Assembly (NCBI RefSeq): GCF_000955955.1
Contig: NZ_JYJG01000247.1
Coordinates: 1 to 38,692, forward strand
Length of the DNA: 38,692 nt
Origin: Lentzea aerocolonigenes
GTDB taxonomy: Bacteria > Actinomycetota > Actinomycetes > Mycobacteriales > Pseudonocardiaceae
Direction: 5' to 3'
The notes under the pieces are model-generated. The model had not been told where the DNA came from, made no database searches, and saw only the letters and a program-made list of their open reading frames with translations. This document shows positions 1 through 8,706 of the stretch, piece by piece. The position numbers were made by a program, and so were the translations under genes. Each line of letters starts with the position of its first letter. Within the stretch, counting starts at the first letter, position 1.

Positions 1-56
1 GAACCTTGCTCCACCTGAGGTGGATGAAGGTTCCCTTCATCGTTTGCCGCTGGGGC

Positions 57-1454
57 ATGATTACTCGTATGGGTGAACGGGTTCGGGCTGAGGCCGCTGC
101 GGCGTTGGGCACGTGGACCGAGCCGGAGGAGGTCTACGAGGCCGGGCGCGAGCTGCGGTCCTCTGTGGACTTCAAAGCGCATCGCGCGGTGTCGTTGGCT
201 GCTGGCAGGCCTTCCGTGCTGGAGTTCATGAACGCCAGCAACGAGGGACGCCTGGAGCACCTGATCCCGTTGCGCGTGGGCAGGATGCTCGCCAACCCGT
301 TCGCGTTCTTCCGCGGTGCCGCCGGACTGCAGGCGGGCGACCTCGCCACCGGATGCGCCACCGGGCTTCACGCTCAGTTGTGCGGTGATGCACACGCAGC
401 GAACTTCGGCCTCTACGGCACGCCCGAGGGCCAGATCGTCATGGACATCAACGACTTCGACGAGACGCTGCCCGGCCCGTGGGAGTGGGACCTCAAGCGC
501 CTCGTCGCCTCTCTGGTGCTGGCGGGTCGTGTCGGCGGCGTCTCGGACAAGGGCTGCCGCGAAGCCGCCGAGGACGCCGTGCGCGCCTACCGCGGCGCGA
601 TCCGGCACCTCGCCGAGCAGCCGTTCATGGACTCGTGGACCGCGCTGGGCGACGAGTCGGTGCTGTCGAAGGTGAAGGCCGACGACCTGATCAACGACTT
701 CTCCAAGGCCGCCGAGAAGTCCCGCAAGAACACCAGCGCCCGGTTCGCGGCGAAGTGGACCGCACACGACGGCGAGCGGTGGCGCTTCGTCACGAACCCG
801 CCCACCTTCACCGATGTGTCCGCTGAGACTGAGCGTGCCGTGATCGCCGCGCTGCCCTCCTATGTGGACACTCTGCGCGAGTCGCGGCGCAACCTGATCA
901 TGCGCTACGGCGTGTCGGACGTGGCGTTCCGCGTCGTGGGCACCGGCAGCGTCGGCCTGCGCAACTACCTCATCTTGTTGCACGGCAACGGAACCGAAGC
1001 CTTGGTGTTGCAGGCCAAGGAAGCTCGTTCCTCTGCGTTGCAGCCGTTCCTGGACGTCGAACCCGCCAAGCACGAGGGCAAGCGGATCGTGCACGGCGCG
1101 CGACTCGTGCAGGCGGAGACCGACATCCTGCTGGGCTGGACGACGATCGAGGGCCGTCCGTTCATCGTTCGCCAGTTCCGCAACCGCAAGGGCGAGATCG
1201 ACGCCACGACGTTGAAGCGCGACGACCTCGACGACTACGGCCGCTTCGCAGGCGCTCTGCTGGCCCGCGCGCACACGCGTTCACTCGACCCGCGACTGCT
1301 CGCCGGATACTTCCAGAACGGCGGCGGCGAGGACCTGGACGAGGCGTTCGCCAAGTACGCGTTCGACTACGCCGACCAGACCGAGGCCGACCACGCCTCG
1401 TTGGTCGACCTGGTCAAGAACGGCAAGCTGCCCGCGGTCGTCGAGGACCGCTGA
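57..1454 (+). CDS. DUF2252 family protein
   Basis: This looks like a DUF2252 protein, a family common in actinobacteria with kinase-fold-like motifs but no settled reaction. Two stretches identify it: LCGDAHAANFG, which resembles the HGDxxxxN loop of phosphotransferases, and MDINDFDET, an acidic metal-binding-like loop, followed by the family's conserved WEWDLKRL segment. The protein is about 465 residues with no signal peptide or membrane segment. The frame is open to the window's left edge. ATG at 57 and ATG at 69 are both possible starts and neither has a convincing ribosome binding site; a TTG at 6 is also in frame. The gene stands alone, with a GNAT gene 44 bases downstream on the same strand. 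Function is unknown. Confidence 0.85.
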   Translation: MITRMGERVRAEAAAALGTWTEPEEVYEAGRELRSSVDFKAHRAVSLAAGRPSVLEFMNASNEGRLEHLIPLRVGRMLANPFAFFRGAAGLQAGDLATGCATGLHAQLCGDAHAANFGLYGTPEGQIVMDINDFDETLPGPWEWDLKRLVASLVLAGRVGGVSDKGCREAAEDAVRAYRGAIRHLAEQPFMDSWTALGDESVLSKVKADDLINDFSKAAEKSRKNTSARFAAKWTAHDGERWRFVTNPPTFTDVSAETERAVIAALPSYVDTLRESRRNLIMRYGVSDVAFRVVGTGSVGLRNYLILLHGNGTEALVLQAKEARSSALQPFLDVEPAKHEGKRIVHGARLVQAETDILLGWTTIEGRPFIVRQFRNRKGEIDATTLKRDDLDDYGRFAGALLARAHTRSLDPRLLAGYFQNGGGEDLDEAFAKYAFDYADQTEADHASLVDLVKNGKLPAVVEDR

Positions 1455-1498
1455 CGCGCCTTCAAGCCTCCACCGGAAAGTTCACCTAGCCTGGCGGT

Positions 1499-1903
1499 AT
1501 GAAGATCCGCCGCGCCGCCACCCCCGACGACGTGTTCGCCGCCGCGCACCTGTTCGACGCGCCGCCGCTGCCGGACGCGACGTCGCGGTTCCTGGCGCAG
1601 GATCACAGCCACCTGCTGATCGCCTACCTGGGCGACCAGCCGGCCGGGTTCGTGTCCGGAGTGGAGACGACGCACCCGGACAAGGGCACCGAGATGTTCC
1701 TGTACGAGCTGGGCGTGGACGACGCGTTCCTGCGCCGCGGCATCGGCACGGCTTTGGTCGAGGCCTTGAAAGCCCTTGCCGCGGAACGGGGTTGCTACGC
1801 GATGTGGACCGGCACCGCCGCGGACGACGCGGCGGCCCAGGCCACCTACAAGAAGGCGGGCGGGTCGATCGACGACGGCGCCTTCGTCAGCTGGGAGCTT
1901 TGA
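1499..1903 (+). CDS. GNAT family N-acetyltransferase
   Basis: A 134-residue single-domain GNAT acetyltransferase that would transfer an acetyl group from acetyl-CoA to an amine. The acetyl-CoA pyrophosphate-binding signature is visible as RRGIGTALVEAL (around residues 81-92), preceded by the beta-strand MFLYELGVDD. Its length and the early FDAPPLPDATSRFL segment resemble small acetyltransferases of the AAC(3)-I type, but the substrate cannot be read from the sequence, and no claim of antibiotic resistance is made. It starts at ATG 1499. Its last 17 bases overlap, tail to tail, the remnant of a DUF397 gene on the opposite strand. Confidence 0.85.
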   Translation: MKIRRAATPDDVFAAAHLFDAPPLPDATSRFLAQDHSHLLIAYLGDQPAGFVSGVETTHPDKGTEMFLYELGVDDAFLRRGIGTALVEALKALAAERGCYAMWTGTAADDAAAQATYKKAGGSIDDGAFVSWEL

Positions 1904-2115
1904 CCTGCCCGACCAGCGCCTGCCAGGCCTGGGCGGAGAAGGCCACGACCACACCCGCGTTCTTGGAGTCCCGCACGAGTGCCGCTGGATGCGCAGCTCG
2001 ACGGCCTTCTTGATGATCTCCGGTGTCTCGATGCCCGTCTCGACCATCAACTCACGCGCATAGGCTTCCGTCTGCGGAAGCCCGGTGATCGTCAGGACGT
2101 CACAGGTGACGATCT
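1887..2115 (-). pseudogene. Decayed XRE/DUF5753 regulator fused to a DUF397 remnant
   Basis: Reading the minus strand, about 2112 to 1983 encodes ITGLPQTEAYARELM followed by EIIKKAVELRIQR, which matches the 'PGLLQTEDYAR ... RxxRQ' core of the DUF5753 domain found in actinomycete XRE regulators. One frame over, 1982 to 1887 encodes LVRDSKNAGVVVAFS then AWQALVGQVK and a stop, which is the C-terminal half of a DUF397 protein. The HTH region, most of DUF5753 and the N-terminal half of DUF397 are missing, so a deletion has joined pieces of two adjacent genes out of frame. An intact gene pair of the same type lies at 18224-19336. The rest of the gap up to 2270 shows no further gene, only an 8-bp hairpin at 2063-2082. 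Confidence 0.7.
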
Positions 2116-2270
2116 TCTTGGCCGCGGCCGTGCTCGATGTTCGTGACTTTGCTTGGATGCCGGCTGTACGCGGTGGAGGCGAACGCAGTCATGACCTTCG
2201 ACGCAATTGCTGGGAGTAACTCCAAGCCTGCTCGTTCGGGCGGAAACGCTGAAGCACGGACGAAGTCCTG

Positions 2271-2582
2271 CTAGTTGCTGTCGCAGCGCCAGTACTGGTA
2301 CCAGTCCACGGTTCCGTCGTGCTTGTTGTTGACCAGCCCGACAGGCGTCACCCCGCGAGCCCGGAACCCGTACTTCGCGACGCACTCCCGGTCAGCGGCA
2401 GATCGCGTCTCGTTCTGCGCGGCGGCATCCGAAGGCCGCGCGCTGCCGTGGTAGCGGAGCTGGATCGGGTACGCGTACCAGTCGGCCTGCGCCGGCACCG
2501 TCCCCAGAACGACCCCCGCGCCCAGGGCGAGGGCGAGCGCACCGCCCGTCATTCGCACGGTCCTGCCGGATTTCTTGCGCAC
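2271..2582 (-). CDS. Small secreted protein of unknown function
   Basis: A 103-residue exported protein. The N-terminus has basic residues (RKKSGRTVRM) then a hydrophobic stretch GGALALALGAGVVLG and a signal-peptidase-I-like PAQA|DWY site. The mature part is about 70 residues, rich in Trp and Tyr, with two cysteines (RECVAKYGF and YWRCDS) that could form one disulfide after export. GTG at 2582 is chosen because GGAGG sits five bases upstream; the frame stays open further upstream to 2648, but that would put a non-signal-like extension in front. I do not recognise the family. The next gene upstream on this strand (ABC-F) begins well away, so it probably has its own promoter. Confidence 0.65.
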   Translation of the reverse strand: MRKKSGRTVRMTGGALALALGAGVVLGTVPAQADWYAYPIQLRYHGSARPSDAAAQNETRSAADRECVAKYGFRARGVTPVGLVNNKHDGTVDWYQYWRCDSN

Positions 2583-2682
2583 AACTACCTCCAGTGAGCA
2601 CATTCCGATTGTGTGATCACATTCGTCGGTGTGCTCTGCCTTTGGCAACGTCTGCGGAAGAATCTCCGGATTTGTCGGGACG

Positions 2683-4278
2683 CTACGTCCACACCGGTTC
2701 GTCCACTTCGGACACCTTGCCGTCCGCGCGGAAGTGCAGGAACCGGTCGAACGACTTGGCGAACCACCTGTCGTGCGTGACCGCGACGACCGTGCCCTCG
2801 AAGTCGTTCAGCGCGTTCTGCAACGCTTCCGCCGACGCGAGGTCGAGGTTGTCCGTCGGCTCGTCGAGCAACAGCAGCGTCGCCCCGGACAGTTCCAGCA
2901 GCAGGATCTGGAACCGTGCCTGCTGCCCGCCCGACAGGTTCTCGAACCGCTGATCACCAGCCTTGTCGAGCCCGTACCGGCTCAACACCGACATCGCGGC
3001 GCCGCGGTCCTTGCCCGACCGTTGGCCCTCGCCGTGCCAGAGGATGTCCACGAGACTGCGGCCGAGCCACTCCGGGTGCTGGTGCGTCTGCGCGAACAGT
3101 CCGGGCACAACGCGCGCGCCGAGCTTCCACGCGCCGTTGGTGCGCACGGTGTCTCCGCCCAGCAACCGCAGGAAGTGGCTCTTGCCGGAGCCGTTGGAGC
3201 CGAGCACCGCGACCCGGTCACCGAAGAAGATCTCCTGCGAGAACGGCTTCATCAACCCGGTCAGCTCCAGCTCTTCGCACGTGATCGCACGAACGCCTGT
3301 ACGGCCGCCCTTGAGCCGTGGGTTGACCGTCTCGTCCTGAGGAATCTCCGGCGGTGGGCCTGCCTCCTCGAAGCGTTCGAGGCGCCCACACATGACGCGG
3401 TACTTGGGCGCCATCGACTCGTAGTACTTCGCCTGCTGCTGCAGCGTTCGCACGAGTTCTTTCAACCGCTCGTGCTCTTCGTTCCAACGGCGGTGGTCTT
3501 CTCGCAGCTTCTCGATGCGCTTGTGCCGCGCGGCGTGCCACGTTCCGAACGAGCCGGCATGCGTCCACGCGGAGTGCGCTTCGACCGTGACGACGTGCGT
3601 GGCGGCGTTGGCGAGCAGTTCGCGGTCGTGAGAAACCACGAAGACGGCCTTGTCGGTGGCCCGGAGACGATCTTCCAGCCAGCGTTTGCCTGGGACGTCG
3701 AGGTAGTTGTCTGGCTCGTCGAGCAGCAGCACCTGCTCGTGGCCGCGCAACAACGTTTCCAGGACCAGGCGTTTCTGTTCGCCGCCTGACAGCGTGCGCA
3801 CCTCGCGGAACCGTGCGCGGTCATAGGGCAGACCGAGTGCGGCGACGGTGACGGTGTCCCAGAGGACCTCGATGTCGTAGCCACCCGCCTCGCCGTAGGT
3901 GGTCAACGCGTTGGCGTAGCGCATCTGGGCGGCTTCGTCGTCGGTGTCCATCAACGCGAGTTCGGCCTCGTCGAGCTCGAAAGCGGCGTCACGCAACGCT
4001 TGAGGTGCGACGGAAAGCAGCAGATCGCGGACGAGCGACTCATCCCGCACCGAGCCGATGAACTGCGGCATCACCGCGAGGCCGCCCTGCACGTGCACGC
4101 TGCCCTGTTTGGGCGTGAGCTCGCCGGACAGGATGCGCTGCAGCGTCGTCTTGCCCACGCCGTTGGCACCGACCAGCGCGACAACGGTGCCGCCGCTCAC
4201 CTTGAACGACACGTCGCGGAACAGCTCCCTGCCATCAGGCAAGGCGTACGCGAGCCCGTTCGCTTCCAGATAACCCAC
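2683..4278 (-). CDS. ABC-F family ATP-binding cassette protein
   Basis: A 531-residue protein with two ABC ATPase domains in one chain and no membrane segment, the layout of ABC-F proteins, which act on the ribosome (translation factors or antibiotic-protection proteins) rather than as transporters. Domain 1 has Walker A GANGVGKTT (about residue 37), signature LSGGEQKR and Walker B VLLLDEPDN. A charged, helical linker follows (EKLREDHRRWNEEHERLKELV). Domain 2 has GSNGSGKSH, signature LSGGQQAR and LLLLDEPTDNLD. All catalytic motifs are intact. The starting ATG (4278) opens MGYLEANGLAYALPDG. The sequence does not tell whether it protects ribosomes from an antibiotic or is a housekeeping paralogue. 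Confidence 0.9.
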   Translation of the reverse strand: MGYLEANGLAYALPDGRELFRDVSFKVSGGTVVALVGANGVGKTTLQRILSGELTPKQGSVHVQGGLAVMPQFIGSVRDESLVRDLLLSVAPQALRDAAFELDEAELALMDTDDEAAQMRYANALTTYGEAGGYDIEVLWDTVTVAALGLPYDRARFREVRTLSGGEQKRLVLETLLRGHEQVLLLDEPDNYLDVPGKRWLEDRLRATDKAVFVVSHDRELLANAATHVVTVEAHSAWTHAGSFGTWHAARHKRIEKLREDHRRWNEEHERLKELVRTLQQQAKYYESMAPKYRVMCGRLERFEEAGPPPEIPQDETVNPRLKGGRTGVRAITCEELELTGLMKPFSQEIFFGDRVAVLGSNGSGKSHFLRLLGGDTVRTNGAWKLGARVVPGLFAQTHQHPEWLGRSLVDILWHGEGQRSGKDRGAAMSVLSRYGLDKAGDQRFENLSGGQQARFQILLLELSGATLLLLDEPTDNLDLASAEALQNALNDFEGTVVAVTHDRWFAKSFDRFLHFRADGKVSEVDEPVWT

Positions 4279-4326
4279 GCCGGAGATGGTCGGGCCTGCC
4301 CGGTTCCCGGCGCCAGCGAGTTTCCG

Positions 4327-4572
4327 CTACCGGAGGCGCAGCGGGTACTTGCGCAGCACCAGTGCGACGGCCGTGACCAGCAGACACTGGAACGCGGGGC
4401 CGAACGCGCCGATCACCGTCAGCAGGACCGTGAGGCCACCGAAGACGAGCAGCAAGGCGTAGAACAACCACGGCCGCACCCGGCGGTTCATCGTGCGAGC
4501 CAGTCTTGGCTCCTCGGCTAGCAACCGCTGCTCGATCTCCTCGAGCGAGCGGCGTTCGGCTTCACTCAGCAT
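4327..4572 (-). CDS. DUF3040 domain membrane protein
   Basis: An 81-residue DUF3040 protein, a small actinobacterial membrane protein family without known function. The diagnostic N-terminus is LSEAERRSLEEIEQRL, in which a short helix precedes two adjacent membrane helices (roughly residues 35-75: PWLFYALLLVFGGLTVLL and AFGPAFQCLLVTAVALVL). ATG at 4572 is preferred over the ATG at 4602 because GGAGG lies six bases in front of it and because family members start with the LSE motif. The intergenic region to 4684 must carry divergent promoters for this gene and the M48 protease gene. Confidence 0.85.
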   Translation of the reverse strand: MLSEAERRSLEEIEQRLLAEEPRLARTMNRRVRPWLFYALLLVFGGLTVLLTVIGAFGPAFQCLLVTAVALVLRKYPLRLR

Positions 4573-4683
4573 CGGTGCCTCCGGAAGGCGTCGGGACGTC
4601 ATGGTTCCCGCTCGTCACCCAGTGGATACTCGAACGCCGCCTTAGTCAAACTCCAGGGCCGTCAATCAGTCATACTCCCGCGC

Positions 4684-5835
4684 ATGCCTGGGGGATTTTC
4701 CAAGAAGCTCGCGCTCAGACTCGACGCCGCGCAGTACGCCGCGTACGAGGGCACGCCGCCCACTCGCCCGCACTGGACAGCCGCCCGCGGCGCGCTGGTC
4801 GCGATCTCCGCGGTGCTGGTGGTGCTGGTCGCGGGACTCGCCGTGCTGGGCGGGTGGCTCGTGGCGCGGGACTTCCCGTCGTTCTCGATCCTGGCCGGCG
4901 TCCCGGTGCTGATGGTCGCGTGGGTGCTGCGGCCCCGGCTGTGGGGCGCGGGCGAGGTGTGGCACGAGCTGCGCCGCGACGACGCACCCACCTACTTCGC
5001 GCTGCTCGACCGCGTCGCGGCGGCCGCGGGTGCTCCGTTGCCCCACCGCGTGGCAATCGACGCCAGCTTCAACGCCTCGGCCGGGACGCACGGGTGGCTC
5101 CGGCGCCGCACCCTGACGATCGGACTGCCGCTGTTCGGCGTGCTCTCACCCCAGCAGCGGGTGGCGGTGCTGGGCCACGAGTTCGGGCACTACGTGAACG
5201 GCGACCCCGCGAGTGGCGTGCTCACCGAACCGGCGGTGCGGACGCCGTTGATCCTGGCCGAGCTCGTGCGCCCGTCCGACACGTTCGTCACCGACAACCT
5301 CTGGAGCCAGCTCGCGGAACGGGCGCTGTGGCCGCTCCAGTGGCTGCTCGAACGCCTCTTCGTGCTGATCGGAGCCGGCGTCGCGGCCGTCGCGGCGCGG
5401 GACCACCAGCGCGCGGAGTACTGCGCCGACGCCCTCGCCGTCCGGCTGGCCGGCACGGCGGCCACCGAGGCGTTGATGATCGACTTCGCGGCCGGCGAGC
5501 AGCTGATGGGCGCGATCGCGGCCGCCGAGCGTGGCACGCAGTCGAACCCGGAGACGGCGCGCCGCAACCACCCCGGAGCCGCCCGGTGGCAGGCGGCCGC
5601 CGAGGCGTGGCGGGCATCGTTGAACGTGGGCGACGTGCTGGAGAAGTCGGTCACCGAGGATGCCTCGTTGTGGCACGACCACCCGCCGTCGGGCCTGCGA
5701 GCCCGGATCATCCGGTCGTGGCCGTACACGGATCCGTCGGTCGTCCTCAGTGAAGCCGACTCGGCGAAGATCGACGCCGAGCTGCACCGGTTCTACGCAC
5801 GTGCGGGCCGGGACATCGCCTGGTCAGCGGCTTAG
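4684..5835 (+). CDS. M48 family metalloprotease, membrane-bound
   Basis: A 383-residue zinc metalloprotease of peptidase family M48 (HtpX/Ste24-like), expected to act at the membrane. Two hydrophobic helices lie near the N-terminus (ALVAISAVLVVLVAGLAVLG and FSILAGVPVLMVAWVL). The zinc-binding HExxH is present as LGHEFGHYVNGD (His164, Glu165, His168), and the third ligand is probably the glutamate in DHQRAEYCADALAV, the usual E-x-x-A-D motif. A further hydrophobic segment (LFVLIGAGVAAVAA) precedes it. The gene ends 12 bases inside the convergently read zapE gene. Substrates are unknown; the catalytic residues look intact. Confidence 0.85.
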   Translation: MPGGFSKKLALRLDAAQYAAYEGTPPTRPHWTAARGALVAISAVLVVLVAGLAVLGGWLVARDFPSFSILAGVPVLMVAWVLRPRLWGAGEVWHELRRDDAPTYFALLDRVAAAAGAPLPHRVAIDASFNASAGTHGWLRRRTLTIGLPLFGVLSPQQRVAVLGHEFGHYVNGDPASGVLTEPAVRTPLILAELVRPSDTFVTDNLWSQLAERALWPLQWLLERLFVLIGAGVAAVAARDHQRAEYCADALAVRLAGTAATEALMIDFAAGEQLMGAIAAAERGTQSNPETARRNHPGAARWQAAAEAWRASLNVGDVLEKSVTEDASLWHDHPPSGLRARIIRSWPYTDPSVVLSEADSAKIDAELHRFYARAGRDIAWSAA

Positions 5836-6813
5836 CGCGACCAGTCTCGACACCGCCCGCAGGTACTTCTTGCGGTAGCCGCCCTTGAGCATCTCCTCGG
5901 TGAACAGCTCCGAGAGCGGCTGCCCCGACACCGCGACCGGGATGTCGCGGTCGTAGAGCCGGTCGCCGAACGCGACGAGCCGCAGCCCGACGTTCTGGTC
6001 GGGCGCCGGCTTGACGTCCTTGAGGTGCACGGCGGTGACCCCGTCCAGCAGCCTCCCGTACTTGGAGGGGTGGATGCGGGCGAGCGCTTTGCACAGGTCG
6101 TCGAAGTCGTCGATGGTCGAGCCCTGCGTGTTAGAGGCTCTAACGATCAATTCATCGTCTTGCATCGGTGAGGGGGCGTCCGGCAGGCCGCGGTGGCGGT
6201 AGTCGGGCCCGTCGACGCGCACGACGTCGAACTTCGACGACATCGACTGGATCTCGCGCAGGAAGTCGGCGGCGGCGAACCGGCCCTCGCCGAGCTTGTC
6301 GGGCAGCGTGTTCGAAGTGGCGGCGATGAACACGCCGTGCGCGGTCAGCTCCTTGATCAGGCGCGTGACGAGCATGGTGTCGCCGGGGTCGTCGAGCTCG
6401 AACTCGTCGATCGCGAGGAGCTTGTGCGCGCTGAGCCGCTTCACGGCCTCGGGGAACGTCAGCATGCCGACGAGGTTGGTCAGCTCGACGAACGTCCCGT
6501 ACGCCTTGGGGCCGGGGACGGCATGCCAGAGGCTTGCCAGCAGGTGCGTCTTGCCGACGCCGAAGCCGCCGTCGAGGTACAGCCCGAGCTTGCCCTCTTC
6601 TTCGGGCTTGCCGAACAGCGACCACTTCTTGCGCTTGGTCAGGCTCACGCGGGCGGCGAAGAGGCGCCCCTGTTCGACCGCGGCGGCCTGGCTGGGCTCG
6701 TCCGGGTTGGGGATGTAGCTGTCGAAGCTGACCTTGTCGAACCTCGGCGGCGGTACCAGGTTCTCGATCAGTTCGTCGGCCCCGATCTGGGGATCCCGGT
6801 CGGACAAGCGCAT
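5824..6813 (-). CDS. zapE: Cell division protein ZapE (AFG1-like ATPase)
   Basis: A 329-residue AFG1/ZapE family AAA-like P-loop ATPase. In E. coli, ZapE is linked to Z-ring constriction, while in mitochondria AFG1 works with proteases. Walker A is DGGFGVGKTHLLAS (about 81-94), Walker B LLAIDEFELDDPGD (about 130-143), followed by the family's ATSNTLPDKL and FLREIQSMS segments. The length fits the family. It starts at ATG 6813, 33 bases from the divergent pyrimidine reductase start, so the two share a very short control region. It overlaps the M48 gene tail to tail. Placement next to a RibD-like reductase is, as far as I know, common in Pseudonocardiales. Confidence 0.9.
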   Translation of the reverse strand: MRLSDRDPQIGADELIENLVPPPRFDKVSFDSYIPNPDEPSQAAAVEQGRLFAARVSLTKRKKWSLFGKPEEEGKLGLYLDGGFGVGKTHLLASLWHAVPGPKAYGTFVELTNLVGMLTFPEAVKRLSAHKLLAIDEFELDDPGDTMLVTRLIKELTAHGVFIAATSNTLPDKLGEGRFAAADFLREIQSMSSKFDVVRVDGPDYRHRGLPDAPSPMQDDELIVRASNTQGSTIDDFDDLCKALARIHPSKYGRLLDGVTAVHLKDVKPAPDQNVGLRLVAFGDRLYDRDIPVAVSGQPLSELFTEEMLKGGYRKKYLRAVSRLVALSR

Positions 6814-6846
6814 GCCGGCAGCCTATCGGCGTGATGGGATGGGAAC

Positions 6847-7524
6847 GTGGAGATGTTGTGGCCCTCACCGGCTGTTGAGATGACCGACACAGCCCTCGAG
6901 TCCCTGTACGGCTATCCGGCGGACCGGACGTGGGTGATCGCGAACTTCGTGTCCAGCGTGGACGGTGCCGTGTCGGTCGACGGACGCTCCGCGGGCCTCG
7001 GTTCACCCGCCGACAAGCAGATCTTCACGCTCGGCCGCGCGCTGGCCGACGTCGTGATGGTCGGCGCCGGCACCGTGCTGATCGAGGGCTACCGACCGTC
7101 GGCCGAGCTGCCGATCGCCGTCGTGACCGCCCGCGGCACGCTGACGGCGGATCTGCCGTTGTTCAGCGACCCCGCGGTGCGCCCGATCGTGATCACCTGC
7201 GCGTCCGCTCAACTGCCCGACCTGCCCGCCGACGTGATCGTGGCCGGGGAGACCGAGGTCGACCTTCACGTGGCGGTCGCCGAACTGGCCTCGCGAGGCC
7301 TGCACAAGATCAACCTCGAAGGCGGCCCGCGGCTGTTCGGGTCGATGATCGCCGCCGGTTTGGTCGACGCCGTGAACCTGACCATGTCGCCACTGCTCGC
7401 GGTCGGCGACTCGTCTCGCATCGCCCACGGCACCGTGATCCCGCCCGTGGATCTGGAACTGGCATCCGTGCTGCGGGCGGATGACGTCCTCTTGCTGCGG
7501 TATCAGCGGCGAAATTCCAGTTGA
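6847..7524 (+). CDS. Pyrimidine reductase family protein (RibD C-terminal domain)
   Basis: A 225-residue stand-alone RibD C-terminal (dihydrofolate-reductase-like) domain. In riboflavin synthesis the domain reduces the ribosyl side chain of a diaminopyrimidine with NADPH. Family marks are VIANFVSSVDGAVSVDGRS near the N-terminus, DVVMVGAGTVLIEGYRP, and the nucleotide-binding INLEGGPRLFGSMIAAGLVD near residue 160. There is no deaminase domain and there are no other rib genes nearby, so a different pyrimidine or pteridine substrate is possible. Start GTG 6847 follows GGGATGGGAAC. Its stop overlaps the TTG alternative start of the ligase gene, implying co-transcription. Confidence 0.85.
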   Translation: MEMLWPSPAVEMTDTALESLYGYPADRTWVIANFVSSVDGAVSVDGRSAGLGSPADKQIFTLGRALADVVMVGAGTVLIEGYRPSAELPIAVVTARGTLTADLPLFSDPAVRPIVITCASAQLPDLPADVIVAGETEVDLHVAVAELASRGLHKINLEGGPRLFGSMIAAGLVDAVNLTMSPLLAVGDSSRIAHGTVIPPVDLELASVLRADDVLLLRYQRRNSS

Positions 7525-7541
7525 AGAGGCAGGATGTGCGC

Positions 7542-8606
7542 GTGGACCTACCGCTGACGCCACCTCTGCAGCCCATGCTCGCGACCGCGGTCGACGGTAT
7601 ACCGGACACCGCCGACCTGGTGTTCGAGCCGAAGTGGGACGGTTTCCGCTGCGTGGTGTTCCGCTCCGGCGACGAGGTCTTGCTGCAGTCCCGCAGTGGC
7701 AAGCCGCTCAACCGCTACTTCCCCGAAGTCGTCGCCTCGATGCTCGAAGTACTGCCTGACAAGGTGGTCGTCGACGGCGAACTGGTGGTGGCGAAGAACG
7801 ACGAGCTCGACTTCGACGCGCTGTCCGAGCGCATCCACCCGGCAGCTTCGCGCGTGACGATGCTGTCCGAGTCGACGCCGGCCACGTTCGTCGCGTTCGA
7901 CCTGCTGGCCCTGGGCTCCGACGTCCTGCTGGAACAGCCGACCACCGCTCGCCGGGCCGCGCTGCTCGAGCTGCCCGGCCTGAACATCACCCCGGCCACG
8001 ACGTCTGTGGAAACCGCCCGCCAGTGGTTCACCCTCTTCGAAGGCGCGGGCCTGGACGGCGTGATGGGCAAGCCGTCCGACGGCCCGTACACCCCGGGCA
8101 AGCGCTCGATGATCAAGGTCAAGCACGCCCGCACCGCCGACGTCGTGCTCGCGGGCCTGCGCTGGCACAAGGACACCGAGCCCGGCACCGCGGTCGGCTC
8201 ACTGCTGCTCGGCGTCTACGACTCGAACGACCTGCTGCACCACATCGGCGTCTGCGGCTCCTTCAAGGCAGCCGAACGCCGCTCCCTCGCCACCGAGCTC
8301 GCCCCGTTGATCACCGAGTCCGGCGACCACCCGTGGGCGAATCCTCAGCCGGGCCAACGGATCCCGGGCGAGATCAACAGGTGGCGCGGCAAGCAGGCCG
8401 AGTACGTGGCGCTGCGCCCCGAACGCGTCCTGGAGATCCACTACACCCAGACCGAGGGCGAACAACCCGTCCGGCTGCGGCACAACGGCCAGTTCGCGCG
8501 GTGGCGTCCGGACCGCGAACCGCTGTCGTGCCGCTACGACCAGCTGGAGATCCCTGCCCGCTACGACGTCGCCTCAGTCCTGAAAGGCGAGCTGCGCGCC
8601 CGCTGA
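7542..8606 (+). CDS. ATP-dependent DNA ligase, LigC type
   Basis: A 354-residue ATP-dependent DNA ligase consisting of nucleotidyltransferase and OB-fold domains. The adenylated lysine sits in FEPKWDGFRC (Lys31), followed by VVDGELVV, FVAFDLLAL, the motif-IV-like GVMGKPSDG and the motif-V-like MIKVKH. Its size fits the actinobacterial LigC group, which seals nicks in short-patch repair and backs up LigD. No Ku or primase gene is adjacent. GTG 7542 is chosen because AGGCAGGA lies seven bases upstream; a TTG at 7521 that overlaps the stop of the upstream reductase gene is the alternative. It is probably co-transcribed with the reductase. Confidence 0.85.
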   Translation: MDLPLTPPLQPMLATAVDGIPDTADLVFEPKWDGFRCVVFRSGDEVLLQSRSGKPLNRYFPEVVASMLEVLPDKVVVDGELVVAKNDELDFDALSERIHPAASRVTMLSESTPATFVAFDLLALGSDVLLEQPTTARRAALLELPGLNITPATTSVETARQWFTLFEGAGLDGVMGKPSDGPYTPGKRSMIKVKHARTADVVLAGLRWHKDTEPGTAVGSLLLGVYDSNDLLHHIGVCGSFKAAERRSLATELAPLITESGDHPWANPQPGQRIPGEINRWRGKQAEYVALRPERVLEIHYTQTEGEQPVRLRHNGQFARWRPDREPLSCRYDQLEIPARYDVASVLKGELRAR

Positions 8607-8706
8607 CGACCCAGGATCGGCGTTCTTGTCAGACCCCTTGAGTACGTTGATGCGAGGGGATCCCAGCCAGAGGAGACCCTCGCGAAAGCATGGGGGGGAC
8701 TGACTT

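Noticed and set aside
2063..2082. Hairpin GGCTTCCG/CGGAAGCC as a terminator or riboswitch element
   Set aside because: It falls inside the DUF5753 remnant, where it encodes the LPQTEAY stretch; it is best explained as former coding sequence.
2629..3789. A 386-codon open frame opposite the ABC-F gene
   Set aside because: Both ABC domains with all catalytic motifs lie on the other strand; the frame is a shadow.
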